A DNA stretch of 47,206 nt from Lachnospiraceae bacterium (GCA_022510545.1 JAFLTG010000014.1:1-47206); one strand, 5' to 3'; positions 19,005 through 27,689 are shown, counted from the stretch's first letter. Notes: generated from the sequence alone by a model not told the origin. A program made the numbers and translations.

Positions 19005-20036
19005 TTACTTCTCGCTAATATGATCAAGCAACTCACGCATGCCCTGATTACTGTTATCAACTTTGTTTATTACAATGTATGCTTTATCATCATCTTTATT
19101 TTGCCATGCACAATATTCTCCGCGTTTTCCTATATCTTCCCATGATTTAAATACCCCATTCTTGGCAATACCGTACCATTCTTCCACAGTACCTGCATAG
19201 TTAACAGTATTGGCAAACATATGGTCATCATAAAGTCCGTCGGTAAAATTGCCCACTACATTTTGTATGATTCTTTCATCCTGTTTAAGCTTAGTAATAT
19301 CTATATCATAATGTTCGGCTCCTTCACCGTTTGGCAGATCATTTTTCCACTCTCCGGCATAACTATGTGACTGATATTTCTTATTATTAGTTATTTTGTC
19401 AGATGCATTAATATAAAAGCGGCACCATCTTCCGTTACCCTCCCGCAGTCCATGTGACCATGAGCCATAATAATATGTATTATCCTCATAAATTGCAAGA
19501 CCTTCACCATGAGGATTTCCATCACTGTCCACATCCCCAAGATAGTAATATGTATCGCTGCCCTTAAGCCCTTCTGAGAGTTTCACATATCGCTTAAGAT
19601 GTGCAAGATCCCATACCGCCTCCAGATTATTGGCTTCAAAATAAGGCGCCATTTCTTTCAGTATAAATTCCTTGCTGTAAGACACATCATTTTCATCCTC
19701 TTCATCCACAACAACTGCAGTTTTATTTTCCGAAACTGTTGCTTCATTTTTATCAATATTTTTTGGAGGATCTACTTTATCCGTCTGCGGAATATCGACA
19801 ATGTCCTTCTGTTTTTGTTCATCGGCATAGTCGGTAATTTTTTGCTGCAAATCCGCTGAAGCATCATGCGTGGCAGCTGATTTATCAAATGACCTAACGA
19901 ACAGCATAATTAATAACCCTGCAAGTATTAAAATCATACCTGCAAGCAGTATACCTGTTATCGGACTGTCACCGTCAGGAAAATGCCGCAATTTTTTCTC
20001 ATTTTTATTATTGTCATTACTATCCTTATTTACCAC
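19005..20036 (-). CDS. MORN-repeat protein with single N-terminal TM helix
   Basis: About 343 residues. A short basic N-terminus is followed by one TM helix (about residues 26-48, GILLAGMILILAGLLIMLFV), a Lys/Asp/Asn-rich linker, and from about 160 a row of MORN-like repeats: YYLGDVDSDGNPHGEGLAIY, YYYGSWSHGLREGNGRW and YAGEWKNDLPNGEGAEHY. It probably sits in the membrane with the MORN part outside. The function is unknown. The start is set at the GTG at 20036: AGGAGG lies 10 bases before it, and the ATG seven codons upstream overlaps that site. Confidence 0.82.
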   Translation of the reverse strand: MVNKDSNDNNKNEKKLRHFPDGDSPITGILLAGMILILAGLLIMLFVRSFDKSAATHDASADLQQKITDYADEQKQKDIVDIPQTDKVDPPKNIDKNEATVSENKTAVVVDEEDENDVSYSKEFILKEMAPYFEANNLEAVWDLAHLKRYVKLSEGLKGSDTYYYLGDVDSDGNPHGEGLAIYEDNTYYYGSWSHGLREGNGRWCRFYINASDKITNNKKYQSHSYAGEWKNDLPNGEGAEHYDIDITKLKQDERIIQNVVGNFTDGLYDDHMFANTVNYAGTVEEWYGIAKNGVFKSWEDIGKRGEYCAWQNKDDDKAYIVINKVDNSNQGMRELLDHISEK

Positions 20037-20086
20037 AGTCCAACAACCTCCTGTCATAATACTTTCATATGAATGTTTAGCAACTT

Positions 20087-20386
20087 TTATTCCTCATAAT
20101 CTATGCAGGATCTTCCGGTCGTGACTGACCTGATATATGTTCCTGCAGCTACATGTGCCGGATGCACCTGATATGCCTTGAGTGCCTCCTCTGACTCAAA
20201 AACCGAAATCAGGCCAACATCCTTATTACTTGAACTTAATCCGTCTGTTACCACACTGAGTGAGATTACTCCTGATACCTCTTCTTTTACTGCTTCCAAT
20301 TCTTTCTTAATACGATTTGCAGCGTTTTTCTTTTCTTCCTCAGATAACCCTTCATTCAGATTCCATAAAACAATGTGATGTACCAT
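20087..20386 (-). CDS. Dabb-family (stress-responsive alpha/beta barrel) protein
   Basis: 99 residues, the size of one Dabb ferredoxin-like domain. The start VHHIVLWNLNEGLSEEEKKN and the C-terminal LKAYQVHPAHVAAGTYIRSV followed by CIDYEE are typical. Members form dimeric barrels; in bacteria most are of unknown function. CAGGAGG lies eight bases before the ATG. It is probably followed by the MORN gene in one transcript (gap 50 bases). Confidence 0.9.
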   Translation of the reverse strand: MVHHIVLWNLNEGLSEEEKKNAANRIKKELEAVKEEVSGVISLSVVTDGLSSSNKDVGLISVFESEEALKAYQVHPAHVAAGTYIRSVTTGRSCIDYEE

Positions 20387-20494
20387 CTCAATCCCTCCTG
20401 ATTATTATTTTAGTTATAATTAATTAATAAATTAATAGTATAATTATTAATTTTTTCTTATTTATGTGTAAATACACAAAACTTTAATTTTAAA

Positions 20495-20533
20495 AGAACA
20501 AGAGTCCGTTATACATTAACAGTCTCTTGCTCT
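20495..20533 (-). terminator. Terminator after the diguanylate cyclase gene
   Basis: In minus-strand RNA AGAGCAAGAG pairs with CTCTTGTTCT (nine of ten bases) across a 19-base loop, then TTTT. It begins six bases after the stop of the GGDEF gene at 20539. Confidence 0.65.
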
Positions 20534-20538
20534 GTTTT

Positions 20539-21780
20539 CTATCTGCTATGTTTCTTTTTCTGTTTCTCACTATACATAATAGAATCCGCTTCACCTACCA
20601 ACATGTCGAAACCTTCCTTACCCTTATCGGAATGGGCAGCTCCCACACTTGCGGATATGTTGTGTAAAGTTTCGTCTTTACTATATGCATTATCCAGCTT
20701 CTCTTCAATTATTTTTCTGGTATTCTCTATTTCCTGAGAACTAAGTTCCCCAAATATGACTACCATAAATTCATCGCCGCCGGTCCTTGCTATCAGATGC
20801 CCTGACATACATTCCTGCAAAACCTCTGCAGTAAGGACAAGCGCACGGTCTCCTTCCTGATGACCATAGATATCATTGATGCTTTTAAAATTATTCAGGT
20901 CAATACCGAATACTGTAATATGCGGCTCTTCCATCTGTTCAACATATTCATATACATATCTTCTGTTGTAAAGACCCGTAAGGAAATCCGTGTTGGCATT
21001 CTTGATTATCATCTCCTGATATAAAAGTTCCTGTGTTACATCAAGTGCAACACCAACGGTTCCCATAACACTTCCGTCAACATCAAAGAGCGGTGATTTA
21101 TATGTCTTAAGCTTCCTCATTTCATTTCCGATCTTAACATCCTCATCGAATATGCAGGTTTCTCTTTTATCCATTACTTCATATTCCGACTCCATACAGA
21201 TAAATTCACCCTTGGCATATTCATCCGGAGTAATATTCCAGATATAATAATGTCCCCGTCCTTTAATCTGCTCCATAGTCTTGTTTACTATCTTGCAGAA
21301 ATAATCATTGACTTTCATATGGGCGCCTACTTTATCCTTAAACCATATCATATGCGGAACGCTGTTGATTACGGAATCAAGATAATTTCTATCCTGCCAG
21401 AAATCCTTACTCATTTTGTATGTATCCTGCCATCTTAAAAACCGGAATTTCATTTCTCCTTCGGACATTGGCATTACCCATATATCATTAACCGCCGACA
21501 AATCCTCAGACATAAGCTTCTCTGTCTGCTCCTTATCCGCAATCAGGATCAGTTCTGAACCCTCTTTTTTGTAATAGAGTATAATCTTAAGTATTTTATC
21601 GGGATCAGTACCTTGAACATCCGCCATAATAACATTGGCTTTTTCTATAAGCTTCATCTCCGGTGTGACACTATATATAAATTCATGGGTAAAATGTTCT
21701 AAAGGTTCCACCTTTTTCACTATTTCCATTAAGTTGTCTTTAACACCTATAAAATAAAAGCATACATTACAATGATACAT
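20539..21780 (-). CDS. PAS-GGDEF diguanylate cyclase
   Basis: Makes c-di-GMP from two GTP. 413 residues from the ATG at 21780. The N-terminal 120 residues resemble a degenerate receiver domain (MYHCNVCFYFIGVKDN, ANVIMADVQGTDPDKIL). Then come a PAS domain (about 135-250, SVINSVPHMIWFKDKVGAHM), a linker, and a GGDEF domain (about 265-413) with TDFLTGLYNRRYVYEYVEQM, DLNNFKSINDIYGHQEGDRAL and the active site RTGGDEF. The catalytic residues are intact; no clear RxxD inhibitory site was seen before GGDEF. No TM helix. GGAGG nine bases upstream fixes the start, nine codons inside the longest frame. Confidence 0.94.
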   Translation of the reverse strand: MYHCNVCFYFIGVKDNLMEIVKKVEPLEHFTHEFIYSVTPEMKLIEKANVIMADVQGTDPDKILKIILYYKKEGSELILIADKEQTEKLMSEDLSAVNDIWVMPMSEGEMKFRFLRWQDTYKMSKDFWQDRNYLDSVINSVPHMIWFKDKVGAHMKVNDYFCKIVNKTMEQIKGRGHYYIWNITPDEYAKGEFICMESEYEVMDKRETCIFDEDVKIGNEMRKLKTYKSPLFDVDGSVMGTVGVALDVTQELLYQEMIIKNANTDFLTGLYNRRYVYEYVEQMEEPHITVFGIDLNNFKSINDIYGHQEGDRALVLTAEVLQECMSGHLIARTGGDEFMVVIFGELSSQEIENTRKIIEEKLDNAYSKDETLHNISASVGAAHSDKGKEGFDMLVGEADSIMYSEKQKKKHSR

Positions 21781-21852
21781 TAAATTTCCTCCGTATATCA
21801 CTAACACAAAAGCAAAAAATATATATATTATTGCACATACTGAATTATTCTA

Positions 21853-21881
21853 ATTATATCTGAGATAACCCCAAAATACAA
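21853..21881 (-). promoter_or_regulatory. Sigma-A-like promoter of the diguanylate cyclase gene
   Basis: Minus strand: TTGTAT (21876-21881), 17 bases, TATAAT (21853-21858), about 70 bases before the ATG. Confidence 0.55.
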
Positions 21882-21912
21882 CAAAAAGATTTATAAATGC
21901 AGAACTTACCAT

Positions 21913-23445
21913 TTATTTTCCCAAAGATGTTTTCTGCGCCACTTTAGTTTCTTTTTCGTAACATGCGAACGCATTCTCTACCAAATCTTTATCAGGTTTA
22001 GGAGTCACCAGACTCACAACAGGAACAATAACAAGACCTACTATCATTGCAATTGCACCGCAGTTAATAGGTGAGCGCATGATTTCCGGAAAATGCGAGC
22101 CATAAAAAATATTTACAATCATAAGAACTGAACTGAACAGGAAAGATACCCAGCATGAAGCCTTGGTAACCTTCTTGCTATACAGAGAATACAAAAACGG
22201 TGCAAGGAAAGAACCGGCCAATGCTCCCCATGAAACACCCATAAGCTGTGCAATAAATGTTACCGAACTCTTGTATTGTATCAGAGCCAAAACAGAAGAA
22301 ATTGCAATAAATACGACTACCAGAATTCTTATGCTTAATACCTGTTTTTTATCATCCATTTTCTTAAACACCAGTTCTTTCAAAAAGTCAATCGTCAAAG
22401 TAGAGCTTGATGCAATTACCAGCGAAGACAAAGTGGACATAGACGCAGACAATACCAGAATGACCACCAAAGCTATAAGCAGTGGCGACAAACTGGAAAG
22501 CATTGTCGGAATAACTGAATCATAACCATTAGCTACTACATCCACCTGATCGGAAAACAATCTTCCAAAACCACCAAGGAAATAACTTCCGCCTGCTACA
22601 ACCAGTGCAAACAATGTAGAAATAATAGTTCCTTTCTTTATAGCTTCTTCATTTTTAATAGCATAAAATTTCTGCACCATCTGAGGAAGTCCCCAGGTAC
22701 CTAATGAGGTAAGAATAACCACAAACATCAGATTAAGCGGATCCGGTCCGAAGAATGAAGCAAAGATACCCGGAGTGGTCGTTACCGACTCATCGGTAAT
22801 GCTTGCAAGTCCATTAAGAGCTGCCATAAATCCGCCCTTACTGTTTAATACTGCGGCAATTACCGTCACAATACCCACCAGCATAATAATACCCTGTATG
22901 AAATCATTGATAGCAGTTGCCATATATCCTCCTGCTATAACATAAATTGCAGTAAGCACCGCCATCAAAATAATACATACCGAATAATCGATGTTAAAAG
23001 CCATTCCAAAAAGTCTCGATAAGCCATTATACAATGATGCTGTATATGGAATCAAAAAGATAAATATAATAACAGATGCCCCTATTTTCAAAGGCTTACT
23101 GCCAAATCGTTCACCAAAAAACTGCGGCATAGTAGCAGAATTCAAATGTTGCGTCATAATCCTGGTACGTCTTCCCAGCACTACCCAAGCAAGTAATGAA
23201 CCAATAACGGCATTACCTATACCTGCCCAGGTGGCAGCAATACCATATTTCCAACCAAACTGTCCCGCATATCCTACAAATACCACTGCTGAGAAATAGG
23301 ATGTCCCATATGCAAATGCGGTCAACCATGGGCCGACGCTTCGTCCTCCCAAAACGAAACCGTTTACGTCTGTGGCATGCCTGCGGCAGTAAATGCCTAT
23401 GCCTACCATAACGGCAAAATAGATTATTAATAGAATAAGTTTCAT
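21913..23445 (-). CDS. Sodium:solute symporter (SSS family)
   Basis: 510 residues, about 13 TM helices, an SSSF transporter that uses the sodium gradient. Characteristic are GFVLGGRSVGPWLTAFAYGTSYFSAVVFVGYAG near residues 30-62 (sodium site region), AIYVIAGGYMATAINDFIQG, GTWGLPQMVQKFYAIKNEE and the LSASMSTLSSLVIASSSTLT stretch. It resembles PutP-like proline carriers, but the substrate cannot be told; other members carry pantothenate, sugars or carboxylates. GGGAGGAAATT precedes the ATG. It is divergent from the metallo-beta-lactamase-fold gene. Confidence 0.93.
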   Translation of the reverse strand: MKLILLIIYFAVMVGIGIYCRRHATDVNGFVLGGRSVGPWLTAFAYGTSYFSAVVFVGYAGQFGWKYGIAATWAGIGNAVIGSLLAWVVLGRRTRIMTQHLNSATMPQFFGERFGSKPLKIGASVIIFIFLIPYTASLYNGLSRLFGMAFNIDYSVCIILMAVLTAIYVIAGGYMATAINDFIQGIIMLVGIVTVIAAVLNSKGGFMAALNGLASITDESVTTTPGIFASFFGPDPLNLMFVVILTSLGTWGLPQMVQKFYAIKNEEAIKKGTIISTLFALVVAGGSYFLGGFGRLFSDQVDVVANGYDSVIPTMLSSLSPLLIALVVILVLSASMSTLSSLVIASSSTLTIDFLKELVFKKMDDKKQVLSIRILVVVFIAISSVLALIQYKSSVTFIAQLMGVSWGALAGSFLAPFLYSLYSKKVTKASCWVSFLFSSVLMIVNIFYGSHFPEIMRSPINCGAIAMIVGLVIVPVVSLVTPKPDKDLVENAFACYEKETKVAQKTSLGK

Positions 23446-23514
23446 AATTTCCTCCCAAATTTTTTATTTTATTAATTCTATCATATTTTACATTAATTGC
23501 ATACAATTTATCGC

Positions 23515-23534
23515 AAAATCGAAATTTCAATTTT
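23515..23534. promoter_or_regulatory. 20-bp palindrome in a divergent intergenic region
   Basis: AAAATCGAAATTTCAATTTT is symmetric except for one pair, centred at 23524/23525. It lies between the symporter and the metallo-beta-lactamase-fold gene and could be an operator for one or both; AT-richness makes chance possible. Confidence 0.35.
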
Positions 23535-23632
23535 AGTTACTTGTTTACAAATAAATCTATTTTACAAATCATATGCGATTCAGTATAATAACTATCAGAA
23601 AAATTTACCAGCAAACAGAAAGGATATCCCCA

Positions 23633-24511
23633 ATGTATGAGCTAATACAAGTTTCAGAAAACTGCTATTATATACAAAGCCCCGCAAAAATCGGTCTTGT
23701 TAGATTAAATGATAATGAGGTCTGTCTGATAGATAGCGGGAATGACAAAGATGCGGGTCGAAAGGTCAGACAGATTCTGGATGCCAACGACTGGAAGCTG
23801 ACAGCCATATATAATACACATTCCAACGCAGACCATATCGGCGGCAATAAATATTTGCAGGCCCAGACCGGCTGTAAAATCTACGCACCGGGCATTGAGT
23901 GCGATTTTACAAGGCATCCTGTTTTGGAACCTTCCTTTCTGTACGGCGGCTATCCCTGCAAAGACTTAAGGCACAAATTTCTTTTGGCACAGGAAAGTGA
24001 TTCTGAATACCTGAGAAATGAGGTTTTACCTGAAGGCTTTGAAGCAATTGACTTACCCGGTCATTTTTTTAATATGGTAGGTTTTAGAACACCGGACGAT
24101 GTAGTCTATCTGGCTGACTGCCTCTCAAGCCGTGAAACGCTGGACAAATACCGGATTAGTTTCATATATGATGTAGCGGCCTACATAGAAACACTTGAAA
24201 TGGTTAAGTCGTTAAGTGCCAAAATCTTTATTCCGGCTCATGCAGAGGCTGCTGAGAATATTACTGAACTGGCTCAGTATAATATTGATAAAGTTAATGA
24301 AATTGCTGAGAAAATCATTAACATATGCGACTCTCCTGTTTGTTTTGAAAAAATTCTACAACAATTGTTCAAAGAATATTCTCTTGTAATGAACTTTGAG
24401 CAATATGCCCTTGTGGGCAGTACCGTACGCTCCTATCTTGCATGGTTAAAGGACGCAGGTAGAATAGATATTATATTTGAAGATAATATGCTTCTTTGGA
24501 AAAATGTATAG
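23633..24511 (+). CDS. Metallo-beta-lactamase-fold hydrolase with altered metal motif
   Basis: 292 residues from the ATG at 23633, preceded by AAAGGA at 10 bases; the frame is open 20 codons further upstream without an RBS. The MBL fold is shown by VCLIDSGNDKDAGRKV, AIYNTHSNADHIGG (61-71), a later LPGHFFNMVGF, VVYLADCLSS and IFIPAHAEAAE. The usual HxHxDH reads H63-S-N65-A-D67-H68, so one metal ligand is replaced by Asn; D67, H68, the Gly-His and Asp ligands are present. A C-terminal 80 residues form a helical, possibly winged-helix-like domain (ILQQLFKEYSLVMNFEQYAL and LVGSTVRSYLAWLKDAGRID). The substrate is unknown. Confidence 0.86.
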   Translation: MYELIQVSENCYYIQSPAKIGLVRLNDNEVCLIDSGNDKDAGRKVRQILDANDWKLTAIYNTHSNADHIGGNKYLQAQTGCKIYAPGIECDFTRHPVLEPSFLYGGYPCKDLRHKFLLAQESDSEYLRNEVLPEGFEAIDLPGHFFNMVGFRTPDDVVYLADCLSSRETLDKYRISFIYDVAAYIETLEMVKSLSAKIFIPAHAEAAENITELAQYNIDKVNEIAEKIINICDSPVCFEKILQQLFKEYSLVMNFEQYALVGSTVRSYLAWLKDAGRIDIIFEDNMLLWKNV

Positions 24512-24549
24512 ACAGTTATATGCAATTATAATCTATTGCACAAATTCAC

Positions 24550-24578
24550 TTGACAACAAAACAATATTATAGTAATAT
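24550..24578 (+). promoter_or_regulatory. Strong promoter of the ECF S-component gene
   Basis: Consensus TTGACA (24550-24555), a 17-base spacer and TAATAT (24573-24578). It gives a leader of about 120 bases with one small hairpin (CCTAC/GTAGG near 24594-24613). I could not assign the leader to a known riboswitch. Confidence 0.7.
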
Positions 24579-24704
24579 CTAATTCATATAACTCCTACAT
24601 GTAAAGTAGGAAATAAACAGGGTTGGCAATCAAATTTTCAAAACAGATATGATTTCATAAACAAAATATTAAATAACAATATATAAACAGGAGAATTGTA
24701 CTAT

Positions 24705-25226
24705 ATGAAAACTAATATTACCACCAAAAAATTAACATTTGCAGCACTTTTTATGGCGCTTACCATAGTTTTGAGCCTAAGCATTTTTAGCATACCTGTG
24801 CCCGGCGGGCACTTGTACTTATGCGATGTTTCCATATGTACTGCTGCCATTCTTCTGGACCCTTTTTATGCTTTTGTAGTCGGCGGCATAGGTTCATTTT
24901 TAGGTGATTTTTTCTTTTATCCCGCACCAATGTTTGTATCACTTGTTACACATGGAATTCAGTCTATCGTTATTTCAGTGTTTGCTCACAAGCTCTTTAC
25001 CCACAATCACAAAGTCGGTTCAATCATCGGAGTTTCCATTGGCGCCGTAATTATGGTGATCGGTTATACACTTGGCCGCGCCTTTGTATACAGTACTCCT
25101 GAATATGCGATTCTTAAACTTCCGTTTGAGATACTACAGGCTGTTATCGGAGCTGTCGTGGGTGTAATACTCTGCTTTCCTTGTAACCTGCGTAAGGTTT
25201 ATTATAAAATGTTAGGGAATGAATAA
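24705..25226 (+). CDS. ECF transporter S component, substrate unknown
   Basis: 173 residues, six predicted TM helices. The N-terminal KKLTFAALFMALTIVLSL and the segment PGGHLYLCDVSICTAAILLD followed by PFYAFVVGGIGSFLGD place it with vitamin-specific S components (COG4720/PF07155-like). Such proteins bind a vitamin or precursor and work with a shared EcfA-EcfA'-EcfT module; none is in the window, so it is of the solitary group-II type. AGGAG lies 11 bases before the ATG at 24705; a TTG at 24696 is too close to the RBS. Confidence 0.88.
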   Translation: MKTNITTKKLTFAALFMALTIVLSLSIFSIPVPGGHLYLCDVSICTAAILLDPFYAFVVGGIGSFLGDFFFYPAPMFVSLVTHGIQSIVISVFAHKLFTHNHKVGSIIGVSIGAVIMVIGYTLGRAFVYSTPEYAILKLPFEILQAVIGAVVGVILCFPCNLRKVYYKMLGNE

Positions 25227-25251
25227 GATTATAATTTACAATTACAAACAA

Positions 25252-25290
25252 AATATACCGATAAAGCGTTTGTATGTTTATCGGTATATT
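25252..25290. terminator. Intrinsic terminator between convergent genes
   Basis: A 14-bp perfect stem (AATATACCGATAAA with its complement) with an 11-base loop, followed by TTTTTATT on the plus strand. On the minus strand it is followed by TTGTTTG, so it may also serve nfnB. Confidence 0.9.
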
Positions 25291-25335
25291 TTTATTATAT
25301 TAAAATTTTCATTTTTTCACTTTTATTGCACAATG

Positions 25336-26718
25336 CTAGCGTGACAGGTATTCATCAATCCCCTTAGCAGCAGCCTTTCCAGCTCCCATAGCAAGGATTA
25401 CCGTAGCTGCTCCGGTTACCGCATCACCGCCTGCGTATACGCCTTCCTTGGTAGTCTTTCCCTGTTCCTCATCGGCAATTATACATTTCCACTTGTTCAC
25501 TTCCAGTCCTTCCGTTGTAGAAGAAATAAGCGGATTGGGTGAAGTACCAAGTGACATTATTACAGTATCGACATTCATAACAAATTCGGAACCCGGAACT
25601 TCAACAGGACGTCTTCTTCCGGAATCATCAGGTTCTCCCAATTCCATCTTAATGCATTTCATACCGCAGACCCAGCCGTTTTCATCTGCAATAATCTCTA
25701 TCGGATTGGTTAAAAGGTCAAAAATAATTCCTTCTTCCTTGGCATGATGGACTTCTTCAACACGGGCAGGCAGTTCCTCTTCGCTTCTACGGTACACAAT
25801 ATGCACTTTTGCTCCAAGTCTGAGAGCAGTTCTTGCAGCATCCATAGCAACATTACCGCCGCCTACAACTGCCACTTCCTTACCTCTCATAATCGGTGTA
25901 TTGGAATCTTCATTAAAGGCTTTCATAAGATTGCTTCTGGTAAGGTACTCATTTGCAGAAAATACTCCGTTAGCCTGTTCTCCAGGAATACCCATAAATT
26001 TAGGAAGTCCTGCACCCGAACCGATAAATACGGCATCAAAACCTTCTTTCTGCATCAGTTCATCTATAGTTACCGACTTGCCTATTACGACATTTGTCTC
26101 AATCTTTACACCAAGGGATTTAACATTTTCAATCTCTTTTTCAACAACAGCCTGCTTTGGAAGACGGAACTCTGGAATACCATATACAAGTACACCGCCT
26201 GCTTCATGAAGTGCTTCAAAAATCGTTACGTCATAACCCATTTTAGCAAGGTCGCCTGCACAGGTAAGTCCTGCAGGGCCAGAACCGATGACAGCCACTC
26301 TTTTACCCTTCTTTTCTTTAGCACCTTCAGGTTTAATATTGTTCTCCCTAGCCCAGTCAGCTACAAAACGCTCAAGTTTACCAATGGAAATAGGCTCACC
26401 TTTGATACCACGGATACACTTGCCTTCACACTGGCTTTCCTGTGGACATACCCGTCCACATACTGCCGGAAGTGCAGATGCTTCACTTATCACCTGATAT
26501 GCAGCCTCAATATCTCCTGTTTTTACTTTTTCAATAAAGGCAGGAATATCTATCGCAACCGGACAGCCTTTTATACACTGTGCGTTCTTGCAGTTTATAC
26601 ATCTTTCCGCCTCACTCATTGCCTCTTCTTTATTATATCCAAGGCATACCTCTTCAAAATTTGTTGCACGCACTTTTGCATCCTGCTCACGCACAGGAAC
26701 TTTATTTAAAACATCCAT
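25336..26718 (-). CDS. nfnB: NfnB, large subunit of NADH-dependent ferredoxin:NADP+ oxidoreductase (GltD-like)
   Basis: 460 residues. The N-terminus holds Cys clusters for two [4Fe-4S] centres (CINCKNAQCIKGCP near 40-53 and CGRVCPQESQCEGKC near 88-102). Then follow a first dinucleotide fold VAVIGSGPAGLTCAGDLAKM, GVLVYGIPEFRLPK, a second fold EVAVVGGGNVAMDAARTALR, and the C-terminal GVYAGGDAVTGAATVILAMG. The same family includes glutamate synthase small subunits (GltD) and is often named gltA in annotation. Because a PyrK-like NfnA gene sits directly upstream and no large GOGAT subunit is near, the bifurcating Nfn complex is the better call. AAAGGAG precedes the ATG. Confidence 0.92.
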   Translation of the reverse strand: MDVLNKVPVREQDAKVRATNFEEVCLGYNKEEAMSEAERCINCKNAQCIKGCPVAIDIPAFIEKVKTGDIEAAYQVISEASALPAVCGRVCPQESQCEGKCIRGIKGEPISIGKLERFVADWARENNIKPEGAKEKKGKRVAVIGSGPAGLTCAGDLAKMGYDVTIFEALHEAGGVLVYGIPEFRLPKQAVVEKEIENVKSLGVKIETNVVIGKSVTIDELMQKEGFDAVFIGSGAGLPKFMGIPGEQANGVFSANEYLTRSNLMKAFNEDSNTPIMRGKEVAVVGGGNVAMDAARTALRLGAKVHIVYRRSEEELPARVEEVHHAKEEGIIFDLLTNPIEIIADENGWVCGMKCIKMELGEPDDSGRRRPVEVPGSEFVMNVDTVIMSLGTSPNPLISSTTEGLEVNKWKCIIADEEQGKTTKEGVYAGGDAVTGAATVILAMGAGKAAAKGIDEYLSR

Positions 26719-26736
26719 AATGATAACTTCTCCTTT

Positions 26737-27618
26737 CTAGCTTGCGCAATTACCGCAGCCACCATGATGTGTATCGCCTTCTTTTGCCTTAAGGAAAGCT
26801 CTTCCCTCATCTGTCTTGTACATCTGCTGACGTTTCATTGCCTGATCAAAATCAACTTTATGTCCATCAAACTCCGGACCGTCAACACAGGCAAACTTCA
26901 CTTCTCCGCCTACAGTGACACGACAGGCACCACACATTCCGGTACCATCTACCATTATCGGGTTCAAACTGACTATGGTAGGTATATTCAACTCTTCGGT
27001 CATCTTGCATACAAACTTCATCATTATCATTGGGCCGATAGCTACGCAGACATCATACTTTTTACCCTCTTCAACAAGGTCTTTGATAGTCTGTGTTACC
27101 ATTCCGCTTCTTCCATAAGAACCATCGTCGGTAGTAATATAAAGATTACCTGCAACAGCTTCCATTTCTTTTTCCAGAATCAATAGTTCCTTGGTTTTAG
27201 CTCCGACAATAACATCAGCGTCAATTCCATTTTCATGAAGCCACTTAACCTGTGGATATACAGGCGCGGTTCCTACACCGCCTGCTACAAAAAGCATTTT
27301 TTTTGCTTTAAGACTTGATAAATCTTCTTCCACAAATTCCGACGGACAGCCAAGCGGTCCTACAAAATCTTTAAAGCTGTCACCGGCTTTTAATGCAGCC
27401 ATCTTATGCGTAGCTGCCCCTACCACCTGAAATACAATAGTAATCGTTCCTGCATTCCGGTCATAATCGCAGATAGTAAGCGGTATTCTCTCACCATCAT
27501 CATCCATTCTGACGATGATAAATTGACCCGGTTGACAGGATCTGGCTACACGTTCTGCCTCAACTACCATAAGGTAGATATTAGTCGTCAGCTCTTTTGC
27601 TTCTAAAATCTTATACAT
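26737..27618 (-). CDS. nfnA: NfnA, small subunit of NADH-dependent ferredoxin:NADP+ oxidoreductase
   Basis: 293 residues. A ferredoxin-reductase-like FAD domain (EAERVARSCQPGQFIIVRMD and RIPLTICDYD) is followed by an NAD-binding part (MLFVAGGVGTAPVYPQVKWL) and a C-terminal Cys cluster for a [2Fe-2S] centre (DGTGMCGACRVTVGGEVKFA with the next Cys three residues on, about 220-245). PyrK and sulfide dehydrogenase subunits share this plan; the neighbour nfnB points to Nfn. The complex couples NADH, reduced ferredoxin and NADP+. Two AGGAG-like sites precede the ATG. A promoter lies at 27654-27682. Confidence 0.92.
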   Translation of the reverse strand: MYKILEAKELTTNIYLMVVEAERVARSCQPGQFIIVRMDDDGERIPLTICDYDRNAGTITIVFQVVGAATHKMAALKAGDSFKDFVGPLGCPSEFVEEDLSSLKAKKMLFVAGGVGTAPVYPQVKWLHENGIDADVIVGAKTKELLILEKEMEAVAGNLYITTDDGSYGRSGMVTQTIKDLVEEGKKYDVCVAIGPMIMMKFVCKMTEELNIPTIVSLNPIMVDGTGMCGACRVTVGGEVKFACVDGPEFDGHKVDFDQAMKRQQMYKTDEGRAFLKAKEGDTHHGGCGNCAS

Positions 27619-27653
27619 TACTCCTATCCTCCTAAATTCCCTTATGCTTTTTT

Positions 27654-27682
27654 ACAATAACTCAATTTTATGTAATTTTCAA
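27654..27682 (-). promoter_or_regulatory. Promoter of nfnAB
   Basis: Minus strand: TTGAAA (27677-27682), 17 bases, TATTGT (27654-27659), about 35 bases before the nfnA ATG. It lies in the short gap after the TPR gene, so nfnAB is probably its own unit. Confidence 0.5.
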
Positions 27683-27689
27683 CACTTTT

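Noticed and set aside
21913..23445. Naming the symporter putP because proB and proA are in the window
   Set aside because: They are more than 14 kb apart in different units and SSSF substrate cannot be read from the sequence.
24579..24704. Known riboswitch (THF, TPP, preQ1) before the ECF S gene
   Set aside because: I could not find the conserved core of any of these; left as an open question.
25744..26709. 321-residue open frame on the plus strand opposite nfnB
   Set aside because: It is antisense to a gene with clear motifs, has no ribosome binding site and its translation is rich in Cys, His and Tyr without domains, as expected of a shadow frame.
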